In this document: one piece after another, positions 1-6,607 of the stretch
Layout of the letters: the number at the start of each line of letters is the position of its first letter
Position numbering within the stretch: the first letter of the stretch is position 1
From: CF-118 sp035689345
Lineage (GTDB): Bacteria; Chloroflexota; Dormibacteria; Dormibacterales; Dormibacteraceae
NCBI GenBank assembly: GCA_035689345.1
Contig: DASSLR010000089.1
Location: 1-33,141, forward strand
Direction of reading: 5' to 3'
DNA length: 33,141 nucleotides
Position numbers and translations under genes: made by a program
The notes under the pieces: generated by a model
What the model saw: only the letters and a program-made list of their open reading frames with translations
Told to the model about the DNA's origin: nothing
The model's database searches: none

Positions 1-567
1 CCGCTCCGAGTAAGGCCCGCCTGACCACGGCGCGCCGCGGTCGCTGCCGAGGGCGTCGTCGAGGGCTGACCGGCCCGGCACCGCGAGGCTTCGTCGAGGC
101 GCCCGGTCGCGCACGAGCTCGGTGGCCATGTGCAGCCTCGCCCAGAGGGTGCAGAGGTCGTGATGGTCGCGCCGGCTGAAGGGCTCACCGAAAGTGCCCG
201 CGTGTCCGGCGACGTAGGGAAACAGTGCGGCGCTGAATCGCTCGCCGAGGCGCACCAGCATCGCGCCGTCCGAGGTCGGGATCGGCGCGACGACGAACTC
301 GAGCCCCGAGGCGCGCAAGAGTCGCGCCGTTCCAAACGCGAGCTCGAGCCCCGAGAACGCCGCGTCGTGGCTCGCGCCCAGCCAGGGCTTGGTGCCGAGG
401 TCGTCGACGGTGAGGAACCGATAGCCGGCTTCCGCGGTGCGCAGAAGCCAGTGATGACTCCCTCCGCCGACCGCCTCGTAGCTGATCGACTCGACGTCGA
501 TTCTCCACCGCGCCGCGACCGTCGCGCTCAACGCGGATTCGTCGACGCCCTCAGGTGGTGCTTTCAC
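1..567 (-). CDS. Aminoglycoside phosphotransferase-family kinase, partial
   Basis: The first 189 residues are read from a GTG at 567; the frame stays open to the left edge, so the C-terminal half is missing. The N-terminus (KAPPEGVDE, then a helix, then GGGSHHW and FLTVDDLG) resembles the N-lobe of APH(9)/spectinomycin-type and other small-molecule kinases of the APH superfamily. The catalytic loop (HxD) and the metal-binding Asp should lie beyond the window, so activity cannot be judged. The start is 94 bases downstream of the O-methyltransferase stop on the same strand, with no clear ribosome binding site, so it may be a separate unit or a read-through gene. The substrate is unknown; resistance should not be assumed because the family also acts on ordinary metabolites. 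Confidence 0.65.
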   Translation of the reverse strand, partial: MKAPPEGVDESALSATVAARWRIDVESISYEAVGGGSHHWLLRTAEAGYRFLTVDDLGTKPWLGASHDAAFSGLELAFGTARLLRASGLEFVVAPIPTSDGAMLVRLGERFSAALFPYVAGHAGTFGEPFSRRDHHDLCTLWARLHMATELVRDRAPRRSLAVPGRSALDDALGSDRGAPWSGGPYSER

Positions 568-660
568 GAGTTGTGCGCCGATGCCACGCCGCTGCCGGCA
601 TCCGCGTGTTTGGAGCTCGACTCCAGACCCTCGAGTGCCGGCAACCGCGGTATTCGGAGA

Positions 661-1305
661 TCAGTCCCTGACGCGCGCGATGGACAGGCCGTCGCGGATC
701 GGCACGACGACGCCTTCGAGCCGCCGGTCGTTGGCCACGAGCTCGTTGTAGCGGTGCACGTTCCGCGCCTGCTGGTTCTTCGGCTGCAGCACCTCGCCCT
801 GACGCAGAGCGTTGTCGGCCATCAGCAGCGCGCCGCCGTCCATGTGCTCGAGGACGAGGCCGAAGACCGTGCGCACCACGTCCTCCGAGGCAAATGAGTT
901 CAGCAAGTCGATGAAGCACACGTCGAAACGCGCGTCGAGCCGAGCAAGCCCGCTGACGGCGTCCTCCTCCAGGACCAGCGCGCGCTGGCCGAGGCCGGCC
1001 TCGGAGAAGTTGGCGCGGGCGCGCCGGGCTCGTTCCTTGTCCATCTCGTAGGTCGTGAGCGTGCCGCCCTCGGTGCCGCGCAGCATCCAGATGCCGCTGT
1101 AACCGGTGGCCGTGCCGAGCTCGAGCACTCGTTTTCCGCCCGAGAGCCGCACCAGCAGGCCGAGCAGCGCTCCCTCGTGCGCATCGACGATGGGGATGCC
1201 CTCCCGCTCCGCCTCCTCTTCCATGCGCGCGAGCACCTTGTCCCGCGGCAGCACGAGGCTGTCCATGTACTCCTGCAGGGCGTCGGTGACCTCGACGGTC
1301 CTCAT
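661..1305 (-). CDS. Class I SAM-dependent O-methyltransferase (catechol/caffeoyl-CoA type)
   Basis: This 214-residue protein has the O-methyltransferase family 3 layout: N-terminal helices, SAM motif I VLELGTATGYSG (residues 60-71), an acidic ribose-binding position in TYEMD (85-89), and the metal/substrate region. D133 in FIDLLN and D164-N165 in MADN match the metal ligands of catechol O-methyltransferase-like enzymes. The usual FIDADK is changed to FIDLLN, so the common Lys is absent and the substrate may differ from typical caffeoyl-CoA or catechol. The ATG overlaps the TGA of the aminotransferase upstream by four bases (ATGA), so the two are almost certainly co-translated. The specific substrate cannot be inferred. 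Confidence 0.85.
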   Translation of the reverse strand: MRTVEVTDALQEYMDSLVLPRDKVLARMEEEAEREGIPIVDAHEGALLGLLVRLSGGKRVLELGTATGYSGIWMLRGTEGGTLTTYEMDKERARRARANFSEAGLGQRALVLEEDAVSGLARLDARFDVCFIDLLNSFASEDVVRTVFGLVLEHMDGGALLMADNALRQGEVLQPKNQQARNVHRYNELVANDRRLEGVVVPIRDGLSIARVRD

Positions 1306-2444
1306 CGGTTCACGCTCTCCGGGGCCAGCACCTCGAGCACGCGCTCAACCTCCTCGTACGTGTTGTAGAAGTGGGGCGACAGGCGCACGAAGTCGCGATG
1401 GATACGCGCCACGACGTGAGCCGCAGTCAGGTCGCGAAGCACCTCCTGCGCGGACGCCCCCCGTTTCCGGAAAGACACGATACCCGACGACTCGGAGCGC
1501 GATCGGGGCCAGGGCTCGATGATCTCGCAGCCGCGCTCGGACAGCCCTTTGGCGAGACGCTCGGCCAGGTTGAGGACGCGGTCCTCGATGGCGTCCACGC
1601 CGACCTCCAGCAGCAGGTCCAGCGCGGCTCCGAACGCGGCGGTGTCGAGCAACGAGACCACCGATTCTTCGAACCGGCGCGCGGTCGGGCGGAGCGTGAG
1701 GTCGTAGTCGAAATACCGCTCGTGGCCCGCGACCGAGCCCGCGCCGACCACCGCCGGCCAGACGCGATCCAGCAGTTGAGGCGAGAAGTACGCGAAGCCG
1801 ACCCCCGGCGGGCCCATCAGCCACTTGCCCGCCCCGGCGGCGCAGCAGTCGATCGACATGCGCTCCACGTCGACGCGCAGCGCGCCCGCGCTCTGCATGA
1901 CGTCGACCGCGAACACGATTCCCCTGCGCCGGCACTCGGCGCCGATCGCTGCGATGTCGAGCCGGAATCCGTTCCAGAACTCGACATGGGACAGGGCGAT
2001 GACGCGCGTGCGCTCGTCCACGAGCGCGAGCACGGCCTCGGGCGTGATGCGGCCATCGACCGGCTTCGCCCTTCGGAACTCCACCCCGCGGCGCTCCAGC
2101 GCCATCCACGGGTAGACGTTCGCGGGGTACTCACCTTCGGCGCCCACGACGTTGTCGCCGGCGGACCAGTCGAGGCCCTGAGCGAGCAACGACAGGCCGT
2201 GGGACGTGCTCCGGGTGAGGGTGATGGAGTCGGGCGCGGCGTTGATCAGCCTGCCGACGAGCTCGCGCACGCGGTCGGCCTCGTCCTGCGACTGATGTTC
2301 GCGATAGGGCCGGTTGAGGATCGCCTCGACCAGCTGCTCGATGGCCGCGCGGCCTCGCTGCGACATCGGCGAGACGCCCGCGTGGTTCATGTGGATGTAG
2401 TGGTCGGTGAGCGGGATGAGGTTGCGCGCCTCGCGTGGATCCAT
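1302..2444 (-). CDS. Class V PLP-dependent aminotransferase (cysteine desulfurase/isopenicillin N epimerase-like)
   Basis: The protein has 380 residues. The PLP Lys is K207 in AGAGKWLMGPPGVGF, the phosphate/pyridine contacts are D181 and Q184 in VDVMQSAG, and H153 lies in LSHVEFWNG at the place of the ring-stacking His; this is the fold-type I class V pattern (COG0520). The NHAGVSPMS motif near residue 20 is the family's N-terminal substrate loop. I see no cysteine-bearing loop typical of a true desulfurase, so an epimerase, lyase or kynureninase-like role is as likely. Frame continues upstream, but the ATG at 2444 is chosen because it overlaps the preceding stop (TGATG). It sits between an unknown gene and an O-methyltransferase in one operon, which suggests a small modification pathway. 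Confidence 0.85.
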   Translation of the reverse strand: MDPREARNLIPLTDHYIHMNHAGVSPMSQRGRAAIEQLVEAILNRPYREHQSQDEADRVRELVGRLINAAPDSITLTRSTSHGLSLLAQGLDWSAGDNVVGAEGEYPANVYPWMALERRGVEFRRAKPVDGRITPEAVLALVDERTRVIALSHVEFWNGFRLDIAAIGAECRRRGIVFAVDVMQSAGALRVDVERMSIDCCAAGAGKWLMGPPGVGFAYFSPQLLDRVWPAVVGAGSVAGHERYFDYDLTLRPTARRFEESVVSLLDTAAFGAALDLLLEVGVDAIEDRVLNLAERLAKGLSERGCEIIEPWPRSRSESSGIVSFRKRGASAQEVLRDLTAAHVVARIHRDFVRLSPHFYNTYEEVERVLEVLAPESVNR

Positions 2445-2899
2445 CAGGCGGCCTCCTCCTCGACGAACCGCGCGACCATGGGTTGCAGCGCCGTGATGTA
2501 GTCGTGCATCAGGTCGATCGCGGAAGCCATCACGTGCTCGTCGAGCACCGGCGCCGGCAGCGTCTCGTAGAGGCGTGACCAGCCGCGGTCCCAGGGCTCG
2601 AGCTCGGCGCGTCGCAGCGCCGCCTTGACCTCGACCATGTGTTCGCGGAAGAAATCGAAGGCGTGCCGGTTCAGCTGCGGCGGTCCCTCGAAATGCAGGC
2701 CGACCTCGAGCCGGCCGTCGCCGGTGTGATGCCACGCCTCGAAATGGAGCTCGGGGCGCCCGTAGTGGATCTTCAGCAGGCGGCTGTGCCCGCGGGTGAT
2801 CTCGAAGTTGCGCAGGTCCGCCGGCAGCCGCGCCTTGAGGCCCTTGCGCACGCCGGCGAAGAAGTCAGCTGGGGCGAGTGCGGCGGCGCGTGCCAACAC
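2444..2899 (-). CDS. Unrecognised 151-residue protein, first gene of aminotransferase operon
   Basis: I do not recognise a family. The protein is soluble, with no signal or membrane segment. A central region (FEITRGHSRLLKIHYGRPEL, then HFEAWHH and LEVGLHFEG) looks like alternating beta strands, followed by helices rich in acidic and Trp/Arg residues (REHMVEVKAALRRAELEPW). Similar strand-rich segments occur in small DUF domains that read size or charge of ligands, but this is only an impression. Its stop overlaps the ATG of the class V aminotransferase (TGATG), so it likely works with that enzyme and the O-methyltransferase. The start at 2899 is an ATG close to a dispersed palindrome in the divergent region with clpP; no ribosome binding site is obvious. 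Confidence 0.6.
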   Translation of the reverse strand: MLARAAALAPADFFAGVRKGLKARLPADLRNFEITRGHSRLLKIHYGRPELHFEAWHHTGDGRLEVGLHFEGPPQLNRHAFDFFREHMVEVKAALRRAELEPWDRGWSRLYETLPAPVLDEHVMASAIDLMHDYITALQPMVARFVEEEAA

Positions 2900-2910
2900 T
2901 CAAATTATTC

Positions 2911-2934
2911 CCCTCTCCCGCCTGCGGGAGAGGG
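2911..2934. repeat. Perfect palindrome in divergent intergenic region
   Basis: Arms CCCTCTCCCGC (2911-2921) and GCGGGAGAGGG (2924-2934) pair perfectly around a two-base loop, followed by TAGGGTGAGGGG. Elements of this general look are dispersed between genes in many high-GC bacteria. It lies where the -35 region of clpP should be, so it could affect transcription in either direction; no poly-T follows. Confidence 0.6.
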
Positions 2935-2952
2935 TAGGGTGAGGGGCGCCGG

Positions 2953-2958
2953 TACTAT
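2953..2958 (+). promoter_or_regulatory. Candidate -10 box of leaderless clpP
   Basis: TACTAT lies eight bases before the GTG at 2967, the spacing expected when transcription begins at the start codon. No clear -35 hexamer is seen; the palindrome 2911-2934 occupies that place. Confidence 0.4.
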
Positions 2959-2966
2959 TGCCGGCA

Positions 2967-3593
2967 GTGGCCTACATCCCGACAGTCACGGAGAACGAGG
3001 GCGGCAACCGCGAGCGCAGCTTCGACATCTATTCGCGCCTGCTCAAAGACCGCATCATCCTCATCGGCCGCCCCATCGACGACGTGGTCGCCAACCTCGT
3101 CGTGGCGCAGCTCATCTACCTTTCCGCGGACGACCCGGAAAAGGAGATCCAGATCTACATCAACTCGCCGGGCGGCACGGTCACGGCGGGCTTCGCCATT
3201 TACGACACGATGCAGTACGTGCGCTCGTCCATCTCCACCGTGTGCATCGGCCGCGCCGCCAGCTTCGGCACGGTGATCCTCATGGCCGGGGCCAAGGGAC
3301 GCAGGTTCTCGCTCCCGAGCTCGACCATCCACATGCACCAGCCGCTCATCGGCGGCCGCGGGCTGCAGGGCCAGGCGAGCGACCTCGACATCCACGCGCG
3401 CGAGATCGTGCGCATCAAGGGCGTGCTCAACGAGCTCATCGCCAAGCACACCGGCCAGCCCATCGAGCGCGTCGAGCGCGACACCGATCGCGACTTCTTC
3501 CTGACGCCGTCCGAGGCCGTGGATTACGGACTGATCGACGGCATCATCGAGACGACGCCGCTTGCGGCTGTGGCCGCGGCGACGGCCAGGTAG
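2967..3593 (+). CDS. clpP: ATP-dependent Clp protease proteolytic subunit
   Basis: ClpP forms the tetradecameric serine-peptidase chamber that degrades proteins fed by Clp ATPases. From the GTG at 2967 the product is 208 residues, close to the family norm. The catalytic triad is S99 (GRAASFGT), H124 (HMHQPL) and D176 (RDTDRDFF); the SYSRLLKDRI-type N-terminal region and the YINSPGG oxyanion loop are present. A three-residue insertion follows HQPL compared with Firmicutes ClpP. A TTG nine bases upstream is also in frame, but it overlaps a -10 box, and the GTG start gives the usual MAYIPTV-like N-terminus. No clpX, clpC or second clpP is adjacent, so this copy is solitary here. Its last 50 bases overlap the opposite-strand glycosyltransferase gene. 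Confidence 0.97.
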   Translation: MAYIPTVTENEGGNRERSFDIYSRLLKDRIILIGRPIDDVVANLVVAQLIYLSADDPEKEIQIYINSPGGTVTAGFAIYDTMQYVRSSISTVCIGRAASFGTVILMAGAKGRRFSLPSSTIHMHQPLIGGRGLQGQASDLDIHAREIVRIKGVLNELIAKHTGQPIERVERDTDRDFFLTPSEAVDYGLIDGIIETTPLAAVAAATAR

Positions 3594-4680
3594 CTCCGCT
3601 CGCTCGCGCGAGCACCCAGCCGATAACCACCAGTCCCACGAGCGCCGGCACCGGCGCGGGCGTGATCGCGGCGATGATCGCGCCGATCGACAGGATCAGC
3701 CAGTCGTGCCATGCAGCCCTGCCCCAGGCGACGAGCGCAAACGCCACGAGCACCAGGTCCGCCGGCAGCGCGTGCGGCGCGGCGAGGATACCGCCGGCGA
3801 TCACGATCGCGACAGCGGCCGGCATGTCGGTGCGCCGCCTCCATGCGAGCAGCACGGCGGCCACACCCGTGAGCAGCGAGATCGCCGCGACCGCGTAGGT
3901 CTGCACCGCCTGCGGCAGAAGCACGCCCAGGTGCGGCAGGTCGACCTCGCGCGACACCGGCGCGACCGTGTTTCCCACCGGCGCCAGCCAGTGCACCACC
4001 CACAGCGGGTCGAAGATCGCGAACGACGCCCAGAGGACGACGCCGGCCGCGGCCCAGCCCGCCAGCACACGCCAACGCCGGGCCACGATCAGGGCGAGGC
4101 CGGCCGGCAGGATCAGCTGCGGCTTCATCAGCGTCAGGCCGAGCGCGAGGCCGGCCAGGAACGGTCGCGACCACAGCGCGACGGCGGCTCCCAGCCCGAG
4201 CGCGACGATGCCGTCGAGCTGCGCGTTCAGCAGCAGCAGCGCCGTGGGCACGCCGGCGAAGCCGGGCAGGGCGGCGCTCAGCGACCGCGGCCTGGATACA
4301 AGCCACAGGGCGAGGGCGAGGCAGGCCAGCCCGAACAGGATCCACAGCCTGCCTCCGAGCTCGGTGCCGATGGTGGCGAAGGGCGCAGCGAGCAGGGCCA
4401 CATAGGCCGGCGCCAGGAAGGGCAGGATGCCGTGGATGCCGGGCGTGACGAGCTGGCGCCCGCCGGTCACCTCCAGCTGCACGCGCTGCTGCGCGTCCAG
4501 GTCGTACAGGTGCCCGGGATCGGTGATGGCGAGCTTCGCGCCGGTCGCGAAAGCCGGCCAGTCGGAGTTGATGACGTCGTGGCCGGGCTCGCTCAGGGGG
4601 TAGATCACGAATCCCAGCGCCACCGCGGTGAGGGCGACCACGCCGCGCCAGCGCCATGAGCCCTGCCGAAAGGGCAGCAT
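3544..4680 (-). CDS. GT87-family polytopic glycosyltransferase (DUF2029)
   Basis: This 378-residue integral membrane protein has about ten hydrophobic segments. The first is near residues 12-30 and is followed by a periplasmic loop with NSDWPAFATGAKLA and HLYD, matching the acidic loop of GT-C enzymes of family GT87 (polyprenyl-phosphate-mannose-dependent alpha-mannosyltransferases and relatives). LLNAQLDG and LMKPQLILP match the conserved NGQ and KPQ regions of the family. It probably transfers a sugar to a lipid or glycan on the outer face of the membrane; donor and acceptor are unknown. The ATG at 4680 is two bases after the antiporter stop, making it the last gene of the ligase operon; a longer upstream frame overlaps the antiporter and is rejected. 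The C-terminus overlaps clpP tail to tail. Confidence 0.8.
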   Translation of the reverse strand: MLPFRQGSWRWRGVVALTAVALGFVIYPLSEPGHDVINSDWPAFATGAKLAITDPGHLYDLDAQQRVQLEVTGGRQLVTPGIHGILPFLAPAYVALLAAPFATIGTELGGRLWILFGLACLALALWLVSRPRSLSAALPGFAGVPTALLLLNAQLDGIVALGLGAAVALWSRPFLAGLALGLTLMKPQLILPAGLALIVARRWRVLAGWAAAGVVLWASFAIFDPLWVVHWLAPVGNTVAPVSREVDLPHLGVLLPQAVQTYAVAAISLLTGVAAVLLAWRRRTDMPAAVAIVIAGGILAAPHALPADLVLVAFALVAWGRAAWHDWLILSIGAIIAAITPAPVPALVGLVVIGWVLARASGATWPSPRPQPQAASSR

Positions 4681-4682
4681 CG

Positions 4683-5873
4683 TCAGGCGGCCGCTTCGAC
4701 GCGGAGCCGGTTCGTGACGGGCACGATGAGGCCGCCCTGCACGAGCAGCGACAGGAGCACGACTCCGTACGCGACGACCGACACGCGCGCGTCCACTCCG
4801 GGCGTCGCGGCGACGGACAGGGCAAGCGCGACCGCGAGCGCACCGCGCAGCCCCGCCCAGAACGTCATGTGCCGCCACCGCCAGGGAATCGGCGGCGGGC
4901 GGATGGCGGCCAGCGCGAGCAGGCCGTACACGGGCAGGGCTCGGGTGACCAGCATGATCGCGAACGTCGCGATGATCAGGCCCGCCACCGGCAGCAGCTG
5001 CCACGCGGGCACGGCCGCGCCCACGAGGATGAACAGCATCGCGTTCAGAACGAAGGCGAGCAGGTTCCAGAAACCGAGCAGCTGCGGTCCGTGCAGCTTG
5101 CCGATGGCGGCCCCATAACGCGCGACCACGATTCCCGCCACGACGACGGCCACGATGCCCGACGCGTGGAACACGTCTGCCACCAGGTAGCTGCCGTAGG
5201 CGATCACCAGCGTGGCCAGGATCTCGAGCGGCGCGTCCTGCGCGAAGCGCAGCAGCAGCAGGCCCGCGAACCCGACGGCCAGTCCGGCGGCGGTGCCACC
5301 GATCGTCAGCCCCAGAAAACGAATGATCGCGTCCGACGCCGATGGCGAGCCGCTCACGATTGTGCCGAGCACCGCGCTGAACGCGGCGACTCCGGTGCCG
5401 TCATTGAGCAGGCTTTCGCCTTCCAGGATGGCGGTGAGACCGGCCGGCGCCGCGATGCGCCGGAGCAGCGTCACCACCGCAATCGGGTCGGTGGCCGCGA
5501 GGATGGCGCCGATGAGCATGCCGTCGGCCCAGGAGAAGCCGACGAGCAGGTGGGTGAACAAACCGATGAGCACGACGGTCAGCGCGACCCCTACGGTGAC
5601 GAGAAGGCCCACCGGAAGAAGGCGCCGCCGGAGCTCGGCGAGGTCGAGGGTCAGCGCCGCCTCGAACACGAGGCCCGGCACGAACGCGACGAGGAGGACG
5701 TCGGCGCCGAGGTGAGGCAGCGGGGTCCCGGGCAGCAATCCGACCAGCACACCGGCGAGCGCGAGCACCACGGGATAGGGCACGAATCGCGCGCGTTTGG
5801 AGAGGAGGCCGAGGACGGTCGCAAGGCCGCCCACGAGGATGAGGAGCAGCAGGAAACGCTGTTGCGGGGTCAT
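4683..5873 (-). CDS. CPA1-family Na+/H+ (cation/proton) antiporter
   Basis: The protein has 396 residues and about twelve membrane segments. ATDPIAVV (D129) and EGESLLNDGTG (N157-D158) are the ion-binding signature of CPA1 exchangers, which swap cytoplasmic Na+ or K+ for H+ and help set pH and salt balance. A later FWAGLRGALAVALAL segment matches the conserved arginine-bearing helix. No C-terminal regulatory tail (TrkA-C or cyclic-nucleotide domain) is present, so it is a minimal transporter. The ATG at 5873 overlaps the upstream MBL gene stop by four bases (ATGA); a longer frame exists upstream but runs through that gene. Its presence in an operon with a DNA ligase is probably positional rather than functional. 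Confidence 0.92.
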   Translation of the reverse strand: MTPQQRFLLLLILVGGLATVLGLLSKRARFVPYPVVLALAGVLVGLLPGTPLPHLGADVLLVAFVPGLVFEAALTLDLAELRRRLLPVGLLVTVGVALTVVLIGLFTHLLVGFSWADGMLIGAILAATDPIAVVTLLRRIAAPAGLTAILEGESLLNDGTGVAAFSAVLGTIVSGSPSASDAIIRFLGLTIGGTAAGLAVGFAGLLLLRFAQDAPLEILATLVIAYGSYLVADVFHASGIVAVVVAGIVVARYGAAIGKLHGPQLLGFWNLLAFVLNAMLFILVGAAVPAWQLLPVAGLIIATFAIMLVTRALPVYGLLALAAIRPPPIPWRWRHMTFWAGLRGALAVALALSVAATPGVDARVSVVAYGVVLLSLLVQGGLIVPVTNRLRVEAAA

Positions 5874-6607
5874 ATCTCGAGCGACATGCCGTCGCGCGCG
5901 GACTTCACCTCGACGCCGGTCCGCTGAGCGAGGCTTTCGGCGACCTCCCAGGGGTGCGCTCGCCAGACCGTCATGCCGAAGTGAGTGATGACGGCCAGGC
6001 GCGGCTTCGCGTCCCTGATGATCCGTTCGACGTCGTGCAGGCAGAGGTGCGGAAGGCCCGACCTGCACTCCATCAGCACGAGGTGGATGACCATCACGTC
6101 GGCGCGGTGCTGCTCCGCGATGCCGTCGTAGTAGGCGGAGTCCGTCACCCAGCCGAGGCGGTCGCCGAAACGGAAGCCGAACGTCTCCACCTGGTGGATG
6201 TGCGCGGGGGACGTGGTGAACGAGACGCCGTTCACGCGGTACTCGGTCTCCGGTTTCAAGCGGACGATCTCCTGCGGAAAGTGGCGCAGGTAGTTGAGGA
6301 CGACGGGATCACCGTCGAGCGCGTCGCCCGGACAGAACAGCCGGCCGCGATGGCGGAACCCGCCGTCGGTCATGGCCTCGATCATCACGTTCACGTCGTT
6401 GCTGTGGTCGAGATGGCGGTGGCTGATCACGATGGCGTCGAGCTTCGTAAGGTCGACCTTGCGCTTGGCGTATTGCACGACCGCGCCGGGGCCGGGGTCG
6501 AGGCTGATTCGGGTGTCGCCGTCCTCGAGGTACAGGCCACCCGATGCGGCGATCTGCTTGGCGACCATGAAGCGCGCGCCGGCGGTGCCCATGAAGGTGA
6601 GCTTCAC
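5870..6607 (-). CDS. Metallo-beta-lactamase-fold hydrolase (RNase Z/UlaG-like)
   Basis: The product has 245 residues from the GTG at 6607. The MBL metal motif is complete: SHRHLDH supplies H63, H65, D67 and H68, PAHIH gives H136 or H138, WVTDSA gives D156 and ITHFGM gives H209. The N-terminus KLTFMGTAGA is typical of the single-domain RNase Z/YycJ/UlaG branch, so a phosphodiesterase or small-molecule hydrolase is likely; the natural substrate is unknown. The start is set by the GTGA overlap with the ligase stop; a second GTG at 6619 would add four residues. With the ligase upstream, a nucleic-acid role is possible but unproved. Confidence 0.88.
   Translation of the reverse strand: MKLTFMGTAGARFMVAKQIAASGGLYLEDGDTRISLDPGPGAVVQYAKRKVDLTKLDAIVISHRHLDHSNDVNVMIEAMTDGGFRHRGRLFCPGDALDGDPVVLNYLRHFPQEIVRLKPETEYRVNGVSFTTSPAHIHQVETFGFRFGDRLGWVTDSAYYDGIAEQHRADVMVIHLVLMECRSGLPHLCLHDVERIIRDAKPRLAVITHFGMTVWRAHPWEVAESLAQRTGVEVKSARDGMSLEI

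Noticed and set aside
130..897. Long plus-strand open frame opposite the phosphotransferase and O-methyltransferase
   Set aside because: Arg/Asp/Ala-rich shadow; the minus strand encodes recognisable motifs.
1371..2501. 376-residue plus-strand frame opposite the aminotransferase
   Set aside because: Composition of an antisense shadow; minus strand holds the PLP motif.
2958..2966. TTG start for clpP
   Set aside because: It lies within a -10 box, and GTG 2967 fits leaderless spacing and family numbering.
2639..3898. 419-residue plus-strand frame through clpP
   Set aside because: Runs through clpP in another frame and is Arg/His-rich.
3562..4659. 365-residue plus-strand frame opposite GT87
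   Set aside because: Gln/Arg/Asp-rich with no motif; GT87 is on the other strand.
4656..5927. 423-residue plus-strand frame opposite the antiporter
   Set aside because: Shadow of a membrane protein; full of Glu, Arg, Gln.
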